DNA of 64,000 bases from Faecalicatena fissicatena (lineage in GTDB: Bacteria > Bacillota > Clostridia > Lachnospirales > Lachnospiraceae). Position numbers and translations under genes: made by a program. The notes under the pieces are model-generated. The model worked only from the letters and a program-made list of their open reading frames with translations, was not told the DNA's origin and did not search any database. This document shows positions 1-8,273 of the stretch, one piece after another (position 1 is the first letter of the stretch; every line of letters starts with the position of its first letter). The stretch covers positions 1 to 64,000 of the forward strand of contig LDAQ01000007.1 of NCBI GenBank assembly GCA_001028025.1, given 5' to 3'.

Positions 1-19
1 ACGGCTATTTATTCATAGA

Positions 20-56
20 GCGTCTCCATCCGTAAACGAAACTGAAGCTCGTTAAC
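20..56 (-). repeat. Dispersed 37-nt repeat, copy A
   Basis: One of three related 37-nt stretches in the first 4.6 kb (others at 743-779 and 4503-4539). On the minus strand it can fold as GTTAACGAG/TTCGTTTAC around a 7-nt loop. It begins directly after the stop codon of the leftward export gene, so it may act as its transcript end. Copies A and B agree at about 28 of 37 positions by hand alignment. Confidence 0.6.
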
Positions 57-536
57 TTATCCGAACAATGCCCCAATGGCCCCAAACAGCCCAGCGCTGG
101 CAGCCCCCATAATGACTCCTGCCAAAAGAACGCCCAGCATTACCGCAATAACGCTTGATTTGAAGTCCATATCCAGCAGACTGGCTGCCAGCGTTCCTGT
201 CCAGGCTCCTGTGCCCGGCAGCGGTATTCCCACAAAGATGAGAAGAGCAATAGGGAGACCTCTTCCAGCTTTTTCCTTCAGCTTCTGTCCCCCTTTATGT
301 CCTTTTTCAAGGCAAAAAGTAAAAAACTTTCCAATAACCGGCTTATCAGAGCCCCATTCCAGAACTTTTCTGGCGAACAGGAAGATAATAGGAACAGGCA
401 GCATATTTCCTATAACTGCAATGATATAGGACGGCAGCAGAGGGAGCCCAAACAGCTGAGAGTATGGAATAGCTCCGCGCAGTTCAATCAGTGGTACCAT
501 TGAAATTAAGAATACATATAAATATTTGTTAAACAT
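57..536 (-). CDS. Small multi-drug export protein family (COG2426-like)
   Basis: This 159-aa integral membrane protein resembles the small multi-drug export family (Sm_multidrug_ex). It has an N-terminal hydrophobic stretch, an early ELRGAIP motif after the first membrane segment, a second segment around residues 35-55, and a GIPLPGTGAWTG motif near residue 105 that is typical of the family. A glycine- and alanine-rich hydrophobic tail follows. The substrate is not known for most members, and the export role is inferred from the family name only. The gene stands alone and points left, with the window edge and repeat copy A just downstream. The start is the ATG at 536, preceded on its strand by a purine-rich GAGGAAAAT site. 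Confidence 0.8.
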   Translation of the reverse strand: MFNKYLYVFLISMVPLIELRGAIPYSQLFGLPLLPSYIIAVIGNMLPVPIIFLFARKVLEWGSDKPVIGKFFTFCLEKGHKGGQKLKEKAGRGLPIALLIFVGIPLPGTGAWTGTLAASLLDMDFKSSVIAVMLGVLLAGVIMGAASAGLFGAIGALFG

Positions 537-893
537 TTATTTTCCTCCATTCATTTGTATATCTGTTGCATAAGCAAAACTTGTCCCTAATTATAAAGGC
601 TTGCAGTCCGAATGTAAATGAAAAAATATAAATTCGTGGGATATATTGTTATTATTTACGGTCCTTTAACAATTAAAATGGGATTTTGAATATGTGTTTG
701 GGTTTTGGCAGATGAACTGTTATGAGTAGTCAGTGCATGTCCGTGTTCCCATCCGCGAACGTGACGAAAGCTTTTTCACGGAAGTCAGAAAAGAAATGAC
801 TTTTACAACCAGCGGTGATAAAATGATAAAATAATGTAAGAAAAACTGAGATGTTGCTGTAATGTAATTGTTAGAGATTCGGGGAGGAAAGCT
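537..893. other. Intergenic region between divergent genes
   Basis: This stretch of about 360 bases has no credible reading frame. It must hold the promoters of the leftward export gene and the rightward lipoprotein gene. It contains repeat copy B-like sequence C at 743-779 and ends in a good ribosome binding site (GGGGAGG near 881-887) for the lipoprotein. No clear consensus promoter was recognised. Confidence 0.6.
743..779 (-). repeat. Dispersed 37-nt repeat, copy C
   Basis: This is the most diverged copy of the repeat family seen at 20-56 and 4503-4539. It keeps the ATCCG, AACG, AAGCT and terminal AC positions in register with copy A. Its base-paired stem is poorer than in the other two copies. 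Confidence 0.5.
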
Positions 894-1235
894 ATGAGAA
901 AGGTATTATCAGGTTTGTTAACTATAGCCTTATGCATTTGTTTTACAGGTTGTGCCAAAGATATCAATTATATCATAGAGCATGAGCCGTGTATGAAAGG
1001 GACGGTGCAGGAAATAAAAGACGAATATATTGTGACAGCGGTAAGTGAAGATGGGGAAGGACATGCAGAGAATCAGCAGATTCTGGTTTCTTTAGATGTG
1101 GAAAGAAAAGACAGTTTCACGGATTTTGAAATCGGTGATGAAGTGGCTGTGTACTATGACGGGGATATTGCAGAAGGCGATCCGGCAAGAATTGAGAAGG
1201 TGTATGCTATTTTGTATGTAGGTGAGAGTAAATAG
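894..1235 (+). CDS. Small lipoprotein, possible DUF3221-like fold
   Basis: A 113-aa secreted lipoprotein. It has a short basic start, a hydrophobic core and a lipobox FTGC with the modified cysteine at residue 20. The mature part of about 90 residues alternates polar and hydrophobic residues as in a small beta-barrel, with VQEIKDEYIV and FEIGDEVAVYYDG suggesting an OB-like or DUF3221-like fold. The role is unknown. A strong ribosome binding site precedes the ATG. The gene appears monocistronic and is followed by a weak hairpin at 1417-1474. The product should sit on the outer face of the cell membrane. Confidence 0.75.
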   Translation: MRKVLSGLLTIALCICFTGCAKDINYIIEHEPCMKGTVQEIKDEYIVTAVSEDGEGHAENQQILVSLDVERKDSFTDFEIGDEVAVYYDGDIAEGDPARIEKVYAILYVGESK

Positions 1236-1416
1236 GCTATATATTGAATGCGGTGTTTATTACATATAGAAGAACGACAGGGGGAAAAGAATAGGAAGAA
1301 AGAATCAGTCAAGGATCAAATTGTTCAAAATCAAAAGATCTTGTTGCTGATCTGATAAGAATATGTTCCGCGGGCATGTCCGATCCATTGTTTTAAAGAG
1401 AAAGATAAATGAATGT

Positions 1417-1474
1417 CTGTCCTGTGGGAGATGACCTCAAAAAGTTCCGGGGCTCTGAGATCATCACCGGACAG
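1417..1474. repeat. Imperfect hairpin between lipoprotein and MATE genes
   Basis: CTGTCC at the left end pairs with GGACAG at the right end, and GATGACCTCA pairs with TGAGATCATC inside, with a bulge between. It lies just past the end of the leftward MATE gene and may be its terminator, although no T run follows on that strand. Confidence 0.35.
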
Positions 1475-1510
1475 GGAATCCTACATGCACAGGCACACGG
1501 CTCCTGAGAT

Positions 1511-2851
1511 TTATTGCAGCTGTTTTCGCAGGCGGAGGGCCATAAATACAGTGATGACGGCTGAGATAACATCCGCGGCCGGCTGTGCATAGAGAATCCC
1601 GTTCAGTCCCAGAATCTTTGGAAGTAACAGGATTACGGGGACAAAACATATACCCTGCCGGCAGGCACCGAGGAAACAGCCTTCTTTTGCTTTTCCCATG
1701 GCAAGGAAAAGGAAGGAATATACGGTATAAAAGCCAAAAAGTACGAAAGAAAGGCTGTTTGCTCTCAAAGCCGTCTGCCCGATCCGGATCATCTCCAGGT
1801 CCCCTTTCGTAAACTGAGATATAATGGCTGGTGCGAATAAGGCAGCAGTCAGACCGAAAAGGAAGCAAAATACGGTTGACCAGACGATGGAAATTCTGAC
1901 TGCTTTTTTTAATCGGTCTAATTTTTTCGCGCCGTAGCTGTACCCTGCGATTGGCTGCAGTCCTTTCAGAAAACCGAATACCATCAGACTTCCCACCGAC
2001 ATGATCTTTGTCACAGGTCCCATTGCGGCAAGCGCAGAATCGCCATAGGCTCTCGCCCCGTCGTTGGTCATTGACATAGAAAGACTGGTCAGCAGTTGGA
2101 ATACCAGAGTGGGAATCCCTATTTTTAAAATCTCTGACATCACTTCTTTTGATAAGTAATATTTCCTGATACTAAAACTGAATATGCTTTTTTTCTTTCG
2201 TATATAGATCAGATATATCAAAGTAGAGACAAACTGTGAAATGGCCGTTGCGATTGCGGCACCGGCTACTCCCAGGTTCAGGGCATAAATGAAAATGGGG
2301 TCTAAAATAACATTGATCACGGCACCTGTCAGCAGTACACACATGGTTGTTTTAGCAGCGCCTTCGCTGGATACGATGTTATTCATGGTGACATTGAAGA
2401 CATTAAAAATTGAGCAAGCAGTATAAATTCCTGTATAAGTGACTGCATAAGGCATAACGCTTTCTGTTGCACCTATTTGTTTTAGAATGGGTTTTAGAAA
2501 AATAAGTATGCATATAATCACCGCCGTTCCCACGAAAATACTGCTGTATATGGCGGTGCTGGCAACTTTGTCTGCGGTTTCTTTATCTCCGCGCCCTAAT
2601 AGCCGTGAAAGATAGGAGGCGGCCCCATTTCCAAAAAGCAGTCCCAGACCCACGACAACCTGTCCAAGGGGATATGCCACAGTAATTGCACCCATCTGGC
2701 TGGTACCCAGCCCTCCTACAAAGTAGGCATCGACAAGGCTGTACAGCGCATTAATCATCATACCAATCATAGTAGGCAGCCCCAGTGCCAGAAGTGCTTT
2801 TGGCACTGGCGCATTCCCCAGCAGCTCCATTTTTGTGTTTTGCTCATTCAT
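1511..2851 (-). CDS. MATE family multidrug efflux transporter
   Basis: A 446-aa transporter of the multidrug and toxic compound extrusion family, expected to export cationic or aromatic compounds in exchange for Na+ or H+. It has about twelve hydrophobic segments, the early LGLPTMIGMMINALYSLVD segment and a YFVGGLG loop typical of the family, and a length of about 450 residues that fits. A longer reading frame exists to 2962, but the ATG at 2851 has a GGAGAA ribosome binding site just upstream and gives the usual MATE N-terminus. The gene is divergent from a PadR-type regulator. Its promoter carries one of two identical operator-like palindromes, so it is probably induced when a drug-like ligand releases the repressor. 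Confidence 0.93.
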   Translation of the reverse strand: MNEQNTKMELLGNAPVPKALLALGLPTMIGMMINALYSLVDAYFVGGLGTSQMGAITVAYPLGQVVVGLGLLFGNGAASYLSRLLGRGDKETADKVASTAIYSSIFVGTAVIICILIFLKPILKQIGATESVMPYAVTYTGIYTACSIFNVFNVTMNNIVSSEGAAKTTMCVLLTGAVINVILDPIFIYALNLGVAGAAIATAISQFVSTLIYLIYIRKKKSIFSFSIRKYYLSKEVMSEILKIGIPTLVFQLLTSLSMSMTNDGARAYGDSALAAMGPVTKIMSVGSLMVFGFLKGLQPIAGYSYGAKKLDRLKKAVRISIVWSTVFCFLFGLTAALFAPAIISQFTKGDLEMIRIGQTALRANSLSFVLFGFYTVYSFLFLAMGKAKEGCFLGACRQGICFVPVILLLPKILGLNGILYAQPAADVISAVITVFMALRLRKQLQ

Positions 2852-2869
2852 AAATAATTCTCCTTCCAC

Positions 2870-2898
2870 TTGACATGAATTATTAAATAAAGTACTAT
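2870..2898 (+). promoter_or_regulatory. Promoter of the PadR gene
   Basis: TTGACA at 2870-2875 and TACTAT at 2893-2898 are separated by 17 bases. The -10 box is the first part of the inverted-repeat operator at 2893-2909, which implies autorepression. Confidence 0.7.
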
Positions 2899-2909
2899 AA
2901 ATTATAGTA
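2893..2909. promoter_or_regulatory. Operator 1, 17-bp palindrome
   Basis: TACTATAAATTATAGTA is an inverted repeat about one central base. The same sequence recurs, as its reverse complement, at 2932-2948. It covers the -10 box of the PadR promoter. It is probably the site of the adjacent PadR-type protein. Confidence 0.75.
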
Positions 2910-2927
2910 ATTGCGGCGACGAGGAGA

Positions 2928-2956
2928 ATAATACTATAATTTATAGTACTTGTCAA
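2928..2956 (-). promoter_or_regulatory. Promoter of the MATE gene
   Basis: On the minus strand, TTGACA (2956-2951) and TATTAT (2933-2928) have a 17-base spacer that is almost entirely operator 2. The two divergent promoters lie back to back. Confidence 0.7.
2932..2948. promoter_or_regulatory. Operator 2, 17-bp palindrome
   Basis: TACTATAATTTATAGTA is the exact reverse complement of operator 1. The centres are 39 bases apart, close to four helical turns, so two dimers could sit on the same face of the DNA. Confidence 0.75.
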
Positions 2957-2982
2957 GAGCAAAACGAAAAGGAAGGTTATTT

Positions 2983-3519
2983 ATGGCAACAATAGATCTG
3001 ATCGTATTAGGAATGGTAAAAAAAGAACCGCTAAGCGCATATGATATTCAGAAACTGGTAGAGTACCGTAACATATCCAGATGGGTAAAGATCAGTACGC
3101 CATCCATCTACAAAAAAGTCATCCAGCTTGAGCAAAAGGGTTATATCAAAGGCACCATGGTAAAAGAAGGGAAAATGGCAGAAAAAGCCGTATACTCATT
3201 AACAGAGTCAGGAGAAACAGAATTCGAAAACCTGATGCAGAAAATAGCGTCCAAGCCAATCAATATATTCCTGGACTTTAACGCTGTCATAGTAAATCTG
3301 GACAGTCTTTCTGCCCAGGATCAAAAATCCTGCCTTACCAGCATAGAAAATAACATAAAAACACTGAAATCTTATCTGGAAGAAAATATAACAGTAAAAG
3401 AAAACAACCCCCAAATCCCCGAAACCGGAAAAGCCGTTCTGCAGCAGCAGCTTATCCTGGCCCATGCAATAGAAGCATGGATCGATTCAGTAAAAACAAC
3501 TATAAGCGATAAAGAGTAA
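2983..3519 (+). CDS. PadR-family transcriptional regulator
   Basis: A 178-aa PadR-type regulator. The N-terminal winged helix starts with DLIVLGMVKKEPLSAYDIQ, followed by STPSIYKKVIQLEQKGYIK, both typical of PadR. The C-terminal half (about residues 90-178) is helical and matches the Vir_act_alpha_C-like dimerisation region. An upstream TTG in frame at 2950 is unlikely to be used. The ATG at 2983 has GGAAGG 5 to 10 bases upstream and begins at the family's normal N-terminus. It is divergent from the MATE pump, with two matching operators between the genes. It therefore probably represses both genes until it binds an inducer. Confidence 0.9.
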   Translation: MATIDLIVLGMVKKEPLSAYDIQKLVEYRNISRWVKISTPSIYKKVIQLEQKGYIKGTMVKEGKMAEKAVYSLTESGETEFENLMQKIASKPINIFLDFNAVIVNLDSLSAQDQKSCLTSIENNIKTLKSYLEENITVKENNPQIPETGKAVLQQQLILAHAIEAWIDSVKTTISDKE

Positions 3520-3539
3520 AAATGATGATTGAAAGGAAA

Positions 3540-3577
3540 ACAAAACGGCTCTCCTGTCAGGGGGGCCGTCTTTTTCT
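3540..3577. terminator. Terminator between convergent genes
   Basis: ACGGC (3545-3549) pairs with GCCGT (3565-3569) and is followed by a TCTTTTTCTT run. The A run on the other side could let it work in both directions, for padR and for the trmO-like gene. Confidence 0.65.
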
Positions 3578-3596
3578 TATCCAGGTGTCTCACCGT

Positions 3597-4286
3597 CTAG
3601 AGTTTATCCACTTTGCATATATGAAGCCATCCATTTTCAACAAAAAACCGCACATTCATGCCCGCATACTTCATGCCATAGATACGGGTTGGATCCTCCT
3701 GATAAGAAGGCCTGGGATCCTGGGCCAGAATCTCAAGAAGCGCATCCCTGTATTGTACGGGTATGAGTTCCAGACATTCGGGAGGGCAGTCTACCTCCAG
3801 GCGGTAACCGCTGTGCCGGCTGCCGAACCCTCCTTCTGCTTCGGGGTAACTGTCCACATAAGGCAGGTAGGGTTTGATATCAAATACAGGTGTGCCATCC
3901 AGCAGGTCTGCCCCCGCTATGTGCAGAATCGGTCCGGATTCCGGGGAGGTATTGATACCATCCAGCCGTACACATGACAAACCGACCGGATTGGGACGGA
4001 ACGGGGAACGCGTTGCAAAAACCCCCATCCTCTGGTTACCCCCAAGCCTGGGCGGACGTACAGTGGGAGTCCATTCCTTCCGGATGGATTCTGAAAATCC
4101 CCAGATCAGCCAGATATGGGAGTAATCCTCCAGACCACGCAGAGCATCCGCATTGCGGTAGGCCGGTTCAAAGATAAGTTCCGCTTTTAGAGATTCTACC
4201 AGCCCGCTTTGCCGGGGAATTCCAAATTTTTCGGGAAAATCACTACGAATGTGTGCAATTGTTTTTAAAGTATATTGAGAAGCCAT
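3597..4286 (-). CDS. trmO: TrmO-like tRNA N6-methyladenosine methyltransferase (TsaA/YaeB family)
   Basis: A 229-aa protein of the TsaA/YaeB/TrmO family, which in E. coli adds an N6-methyl group to threonylcarbamoyladenosine-37 of tRNA-Thr using S-adenosylmethionine. The N-terminal beta-barrel starts at TIAHIRSDFPEKFGIPRQ. The family hallmarks LEDYSHIWLIWGF, RPPRLGGNQRMGVFATRSP, FRPNPVGLS and DLLDGTPVFDIKPYLPY are all present, in order. Length is close to the E. coli enzyme. The gene stands alone and is convergent with padR. Function by family is well supported; the exact tRNA target here is not tested. Confidence 0.92.
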   Translation of the reverse strand: MASQYTLKTIAHIRSDFPEKFGIPRQSGLVESLKAELIFEPAYRNADALRGLEDYSHIWLIWGFSESIRKEWTPTVRPPRLGGNQRMGVFATRSPFRPNPVGLSCVRLDGINTSPESGPILHIAGADLLDGTPVFDIKPYLPYVDSYPEAEGGFGSRHSGYRLEVDCPPECLELIPVQYRDALLEILAQDPRPSYQEDPTRIYGMKYAGMNVRFFVENGWLHICKVDKL

Positions 4287-4638
4287 ACAGATGCCCCGCT
4301 TTCATTTTCATTTATCTAATCAAAATGTACCACAAAGCCGGGAAATCAGTCAAGGATTTAGAAAACGAGGTCTAGGAAGGGATGGATAGAATTGGTGGAT
4401 CTTGAATATCTCCAGTACGATATTACTTATTTTAAGACTATGTGGGGGATACAACTCCTGCTGATTTTACTCATCCGCTGCAACGGACTTGACTTGTTAT
4501 TTGCGTACCCGTTCGTCAACGAGATTAAAGCTCGTTTACTGGTTGACTAAATCCCGATTATATGGGGAGAACACTTTTGTTATAGGAGAAAAACATGTAT
4601 AATAATAACATTATGAGAAAGTAAGGAGTGAACAGAGA
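4287..4638. other. Intergenic region with repeat copy B and a possible promoter
   Basis: No gene is seen. It holds the leader of the leftward trmO-like gene, repeat copy B at 4503-4539, and a possible promoter for the rightward reductase with TTGTTA at 4577-4582 and TATAAT at 4598-4603 (15-base spacer, shorter than usual). Confidence 0.5.
4503..4539 (-). repeat. Dispersed 37-nt repeat, copy B
   Basis: The best-folded copy of the family: on the minus strand GTAAACGAG pairs with CTCGTTGAC (8 of 9) around CTTTAAT. It matches copy A at about 28 of 37 positions. Changes in the stem relative to copy A partly keep the pairing. Confidence 0.6.
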
Positions 4639-5670
4639 ATGAAGATGAAAGAAATCACGTTAGGTACAACAGGTATAACTGTCCCGCAGAATGCTTTTGG
4701 GGCGCTGCCGATTCAGAGAGTGGACATGGAAACTGCTGTGAAGATTCTGAGAAGAGCTTACGAAGGCGGCATGACATTCTTTGATACAGCCCGTGCATAC
4801 AGCGACAGTGAGGAAAAGATGGGGGACGCTTTTGCTGGAATTCGCGGGAAAATATACATAGCAAGCAAGACAATGGCACATACGCCGGAAGAATTTGTAA
4901 AGCAGCTGGATCAGTCTCTGGAACTGCTTCAGACCGATTATATAGATATTTACCAGTTTCACTGTGTGGATGTCTGTTACCGTCCCGGAGATGGTACAGG
5001 TATGTATGAATGCATGTTAAAAGCAAAGGAACAGGGGAAAATCCGCCACATCGGTGTAACATCACATAAGATGGACGTGGCGCGGGAATGTATTGAATCA
5101 GGGCTTTATGAGACGCTGCAATATCCATTCAGCTATCTGTCCTCCGAAAAAGAGCTGGAACTGGTGGAGATGTGCAGAGAGAGAAATATGGGCTTTATTG
5201 CAATGAAAGGGCTGGCAGGCGGTCTGCTTAATAACTCCCGCGCTGCATCTGCCTTTATGTCAGGATTCGATAATGTGCTTCCGATCTGGGGCGTCCAGAG
5301 GATGGAAGAGCTGGAGGAGTGGCTCGCATACATGGAAGATGCCCCGGTTCTGGACGAAGAGATGTCTGCATTTATTGAGAAGGAGAAAAAGGAACTGACC
5401 GGAAATTTCTGCCGCGGCTGCGGTTACTGCATGCCATGTCCGGCAGGGATTGTGATTAACAATTGTGCCAGAATGTCTTTGATGGTCAGACGTGCGCCAT
5501 CCTCAGGCTGGCTGAGTGAGGAGTGGCAGGAGAAGATGAAGAAAATTGAGGGATGCCTGCAGTGCGGACAGTGCAGGAAGAAATGTCCCTATGAACTGGA
5601 CACACCGAATCTTTTGAAAAGGAATTACGAAGATTATAAAAAAATACTGGCGGGCGAAGTGACGGTCTGA
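4639..5670 (+). CDS. Aldo/keto reductase with C-terminal 4Fe-4S domain
   Basis: A 343-aa cytoplasmic oxidoreductase. The N-terminal (alpha/beta)8 aldo/keto reductase domain shows the usual catalytic set D49, Y54, K77 and H108. The C-terminal part carries two cysteine clusters, CRGCGYCMPCP at residues 258-268 and CLQCGQCRKKCP at 306-317, which should bind 4Fe-4S clusters. Such Fe-S aldo/keto reductases are common in anaerobic clostridia; substrate and electron partner are usually unknown. The start is the first ATG after a GGAG site; a second ATG two codons later is possible. It lies just upstream of, and in the same direction as, the two-component system but has no obvious link to it. Confidence 0.9.
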   Translation: MKMKEITLGTTGITVPQNAFGALPIQRVDMETAVKILRRAYEGGMTFFDTARAYSDSEEKMGDAFAGIRGKIYIASKTMAHTPEEFVKQLDQSLELLQTDYIDIYQFHCVDVCYRPGDGTGMYECMLKAKEQGKIRHIGVTSHKMDVARECIESGLYETLQYPFSYLSSEKELELVEMCRERNMGFIAMKGLAGGLLNNSRAASAFMSGFDNVLPIWGVQRMEELEEWLAYMEDAPVLDEEMSAFIEKEKKELTGNFCRGCGYCMPCPAGIVINNCARMSLMVRRAPSSGWLSEEWQEKMKKIEGCLQCGQCRKKCPYELDTPNLLKRNYEDYKKILAGEVTV

Positions 5671-5740
5671 CAGGAAAGGTTCTGTCGGGCAACTGGGCGG
5701 AGGAAAAAAGGAATGCAGTTATTGAAGGAGTAAGGTTAGA

Positions 5741-6424
5741 ATGGATAGAATATTGGTCGTAGAGGATGACAGGATCTTAAACATGACCCTGACATATAAT
5801 CTGAAGAGTGCCGGCTATGAAGTGGAATCGGTGACGAATGCAGCGGCTGCGAAGGCAATAATAGAGAAAAAGAAATATGAACTGGTTGTGCTGGATGTCA
5901 ACCTGCCGGACGGGAACGGGTACGAGATATGCAGGGCCGTTAAGGCGAAACAGGACGCGGCCATTATATTTGTAACGGCGCAGGATATGGAGAGCGACAT
6001 GCTCAAAGGCTACGAATGCGGGGCTGACGATTACGTGACAAAGCCATTTTCTGTGGCAGTATTTCAGAAAAAGGTGGCAGCAATCCTGAGCCGCATCGAG
6101 AAAAAAAGTGTATCGGATGTGTTCGAGGACGGGTATTTGGCGATTGATTTTGGAGAGAACAGCTGCACGGCGGGACAGGCAGTGGTGGCGCTTACCCCGA
6201 AGGAATGGAAGCTTTTGAAAATCTTTGCCAAAAGCAAAAAGCAGGTTCTTACAAGACAGATCCTGCTGGACAGACTGTGGGATATAGACGGCAATTTCGT
6301 AGATGACCATACGCTGACAACAACATTGAGTGCACTGAGGAAGAAGATTGAGAATAAAGAACATTCCTATATACAGACTATTTACGGGATGGGATATATG
6401 TGGACGGGCGGTGAGGCACGATGA
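5741..6424 (+). CDS. OmpR/PhoB-family response regulator
   Basis: A 227-aa response regulator. The receiver domain (about 1-115) has the acidic pair at E8/D9/D10, phospho-acceptor D52 in VLDVNLPDG, and K101 in VTKPF. The winged-helix DNA-binding domain (about 125-225) ends with the usual YIQTIYGMGYMW. It overlaps the next gene by 4 bases (ATGA), so regulator and kinase are translationally coupled. With the kinase and the downstream ABC exporter it resembles Bce-type detoxification modules, in which an intramembrane-sensing kinase turns on a transporter against an antimicrobial peptide. The exact stimulus cannot be read from sequence. Confidence 0.95.
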   Translation: MDRILVVEDDRILNMTLTYNLKSAGYEVESVTNAAAAKAIIEKKKYELVVLDVNLPDGNGYEICRAVKAKQDAAIIFVTAQDMESDMLKGYECGADDYVTKPFSVAVFQKKVAAILSRIEKKSVSDVFEDGYLAIDFGENSCTAGQAVVALTPKEWKLLKIFAKSKKQVLTRQILLDRLWDIDGNFVDDHTLTTTLSALRKKIENKEHSYIQTIYGMGYMWTGGEAR

Positions 6425-7461
6425 ATTATCACAGTCTGTCGTTTCGAAGAATCCTTCGTCACATCAGCTGCGGCGTGATTCTGACTGATGCGGCCATCGT
6501 GGCGGCTGTCTATATTTTAACCGGAAACCGTACCGCTGTTATATGCGGTGCAGTAGTGGCAGCGGGCAGTATATGCTGGGGAATACTGCTGACCGTTATC
6601 TTTCAGAAGAAGTTATCTTCATTTACAGTGGAGATCTGTTCTACACTGGAGGAAATGATACAGGATAATGTGCAGGAAAAGCCGTACATGGAAGAAGAAA
6701 CACTTCTGGCAAGGATCGTGCACAGGCTCAGAGAACTATACCGGGTCATGCTGAGGCAGAAAGAACAGAACGCCAGGGCACGGGAGGAGCTGCAGTCTCT
6801 TGTATCAGATATTTCCCACCAGACAAGGACACCGGTCACAAATCTGAAGATGATTCAGGAGACGCTGCAGGAGGAAAATCTCACGGATATTGAGAGAAAA
6901 GAATTTCTGAAAGCCCAGGAGTCCCAGATTGACAAGCTGGATTTTCTTGTGGAGGCTATGGTGAAAACTTCCCGTTTGGAGACGGGGGTGATTACGCTCG
7001 AAAAGAAAACACAGAATCTGTACGATACACTGGCGGAGGCCCTGGCAGGGATTTTTGCAAAGGCAGATCAGAAGCAGATGGATATCCGGGTGAACTGTCC
7101 GGAGACATTTATGATAGCCCATGACAGAAAATGGACCACCGAAGCCATTTTCAATATATTGGATAATGCAGTGAAATATACGCCTCCGGGGGGACGGATC
7201 GGTGTGTCGGTGGAACGGTGGGAGGCCTATGCCAAGATAGATATTGCAGATACAGGCAAGGGAATCCCGGAGAACCATTATGCCCTGATTTTCCAGCGTT
7301 TTTACCGGGAGAAAGAGGTGCATGACGAGGATGGCGTAGGAATCGGACTGTACCTGACACGGGAGATTATTTCCCTCCAGGGCGGCTATATCAAGGTCAG
7401 TTCAAGTTCGGGAGAGGGCACTGTTTTTTCCATTTTTTTGCCCAACGAATGCGTAATATGA
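6421..7461 (+). CDS. Sensor histidine kinase, short-loop type
   Basis: A 346-aa membrane histidine kinase. Two hydrophobic segments (about residues 15-34 and 40-61) are separated by only a few residues, so there is no extracellular sensor domain. The H box is SDISHQTRTPVTN with H133 as the phospho-acceptor. ATP-binding boxes follow: NILDNAVKYTPPGG, DTGKGIPE and GVGIGLYL. The short loop is typical of intramembrane-sensing kinases that work with an ABC transporter, and an ABC exporter follows directly. The start overlaps the regulator stop. Confidence 0.95.
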   Translation: MNYHSLSFRRILRHISCGVILTDAAIVAAVYILTGNRTAVICGAVVAAGSICWGILLTVIFQKKLSSFTVEICSTLEEMIQDNVQEKPYMEEETLLARIVHRLRELYRVMLRQKEQNARAREELQSLVSDISHQTRTPVTNLKMIQETLQEENLTDIERKEFLKAQESQIDKLDFLVEAMVKTSRLETGVITLEKKTQNLYDTLAEALAGIFAKADQKQMDIRVNCPETFMIAHDRKWTTEAIFNILDNAVKYTPPGGRIGVSVERWEAYAKIDIADTGKGIPENHYALIFQRFYREKEVHDEDGVGIGLYLTREIISLQGGYIKVSSSSGEGTVFSIFLPNECVI

Positions 7462-7476
7462 CAACAGTTTTATGAA

Positions 7477-7499
7477 AAGTCCCGAATCCGGGACTTTTT
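7477..7499 (+). terminator. Terminator after the kinase gene
   Basis: AAGTCCCG pairs perfectly with CGGGACTT around AATC, followed by a short T run. It separates the two-component genes from the ABC exporter genes and may act as a partial terminator or attenuator. Confidence 0.75.
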
Positions 7500-7594
7500 C
7501 TATGGGAATTTTTAAATCTGCAGATCCAGCCCGGAGGATTCCCGGACAATTGCCGATTATAATAGGATTCAGAAAGTTGAAGGAGGACAGAGAA

Positions 7595-8260
7595 ATGAAC
7601 ATATTACAAGTGACTGAATTAAAAAAATATTATGGGGAGGAGCCAAACATCACAAAGGCACTGGACGGTGTGGATCTTTGTGTAGAAGAGGGCGAATTCG
7701 CGGCAATTGTAGGAACAAGCGGAAGTGGAAAATCCACGCTTTTGAATATGATGGGCGGCCTGGATGTGCCGACATCCGGCAGTGTTACAGTGAGAGGAAA
7801 AGAGCTTTCCAAAATGAATGATGAACAGCTTACAGTTTTCCGAAGGAGAAATATCGGATTTATTTTTCAAAATTATAATCTCATTCCGATCCTGAATGCC
7901 TATGAAAATATCATAATGCCGGTGGAACTGGACGGGAACCGGGTGAACGTCCGCTATGTGGAGGAAGTGGCAGGGCTGCTGAGCCTCACGGACAGACTGG
8001 AATATATGCCGGGCAATCTGTCAGGCGGACAGCAGCAGAGGGTGGCGATTGCACGTGCCCTTGTATCAAAGCCGGCCATCGTCCTGGCCGATGAACCGAC
8101 CGGGAACCTGGACAGCAAAACAAGCGCCGATGTGATCGGGCTGCTGAAAAGAACCTGTTATGAGCTGAACCAGACGATTGTCATGATTACCCACAATGAC
8201 CAGATTGCCCAGATGGCGGACAGGATCATACGGATCGAAGACGGCAGAATCACAGCATAG
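7595..8260 (+). CDS. ABC transporter ATP-binding protein, MacB/LolD type
   Basis: A 221-aa ATPase of the LolD/MacB/BceA group. Walker A GTSGSGKST, Q loop FIFQNYNL, signature LSGGQQQRV, Walker B IVLADEPTGNLD and H-loop histidine in VMITHND are all intact. The NLDSKTS sequence after Walker B is typical of the group. A longer frame begins at 7472 but crosses the terminator hairpin. The ATG at 7595 has AGGAGG at 7581-7586 and gives the normal N-terminus. It should power the adjacent 875-aa permease in exporting or extracting a substrate from the membrane. Confidence 0.95.
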   Translation: MNILQVTELKKYYGEEPNITKALDGVDLCVEEGEFAAIVGTSGSGKSTLLNMMGGLDVPTSGSVTVRGKELSKMNDEQLTVFRRRNIGFIFQNYNLIPILNAYENIIMPVELDGNRVNVRYVEEVAGLLSLTDRLEYMPGNLSGGQQQRVAIARALVSKPAIVLADEPTGNLDSKTSADVIGLLKRTCYELNQTIVMITHNDQIAQMADRIIRIEDGRITA

Positions 8261-8273
8261 GAGGGCTTGAAAG

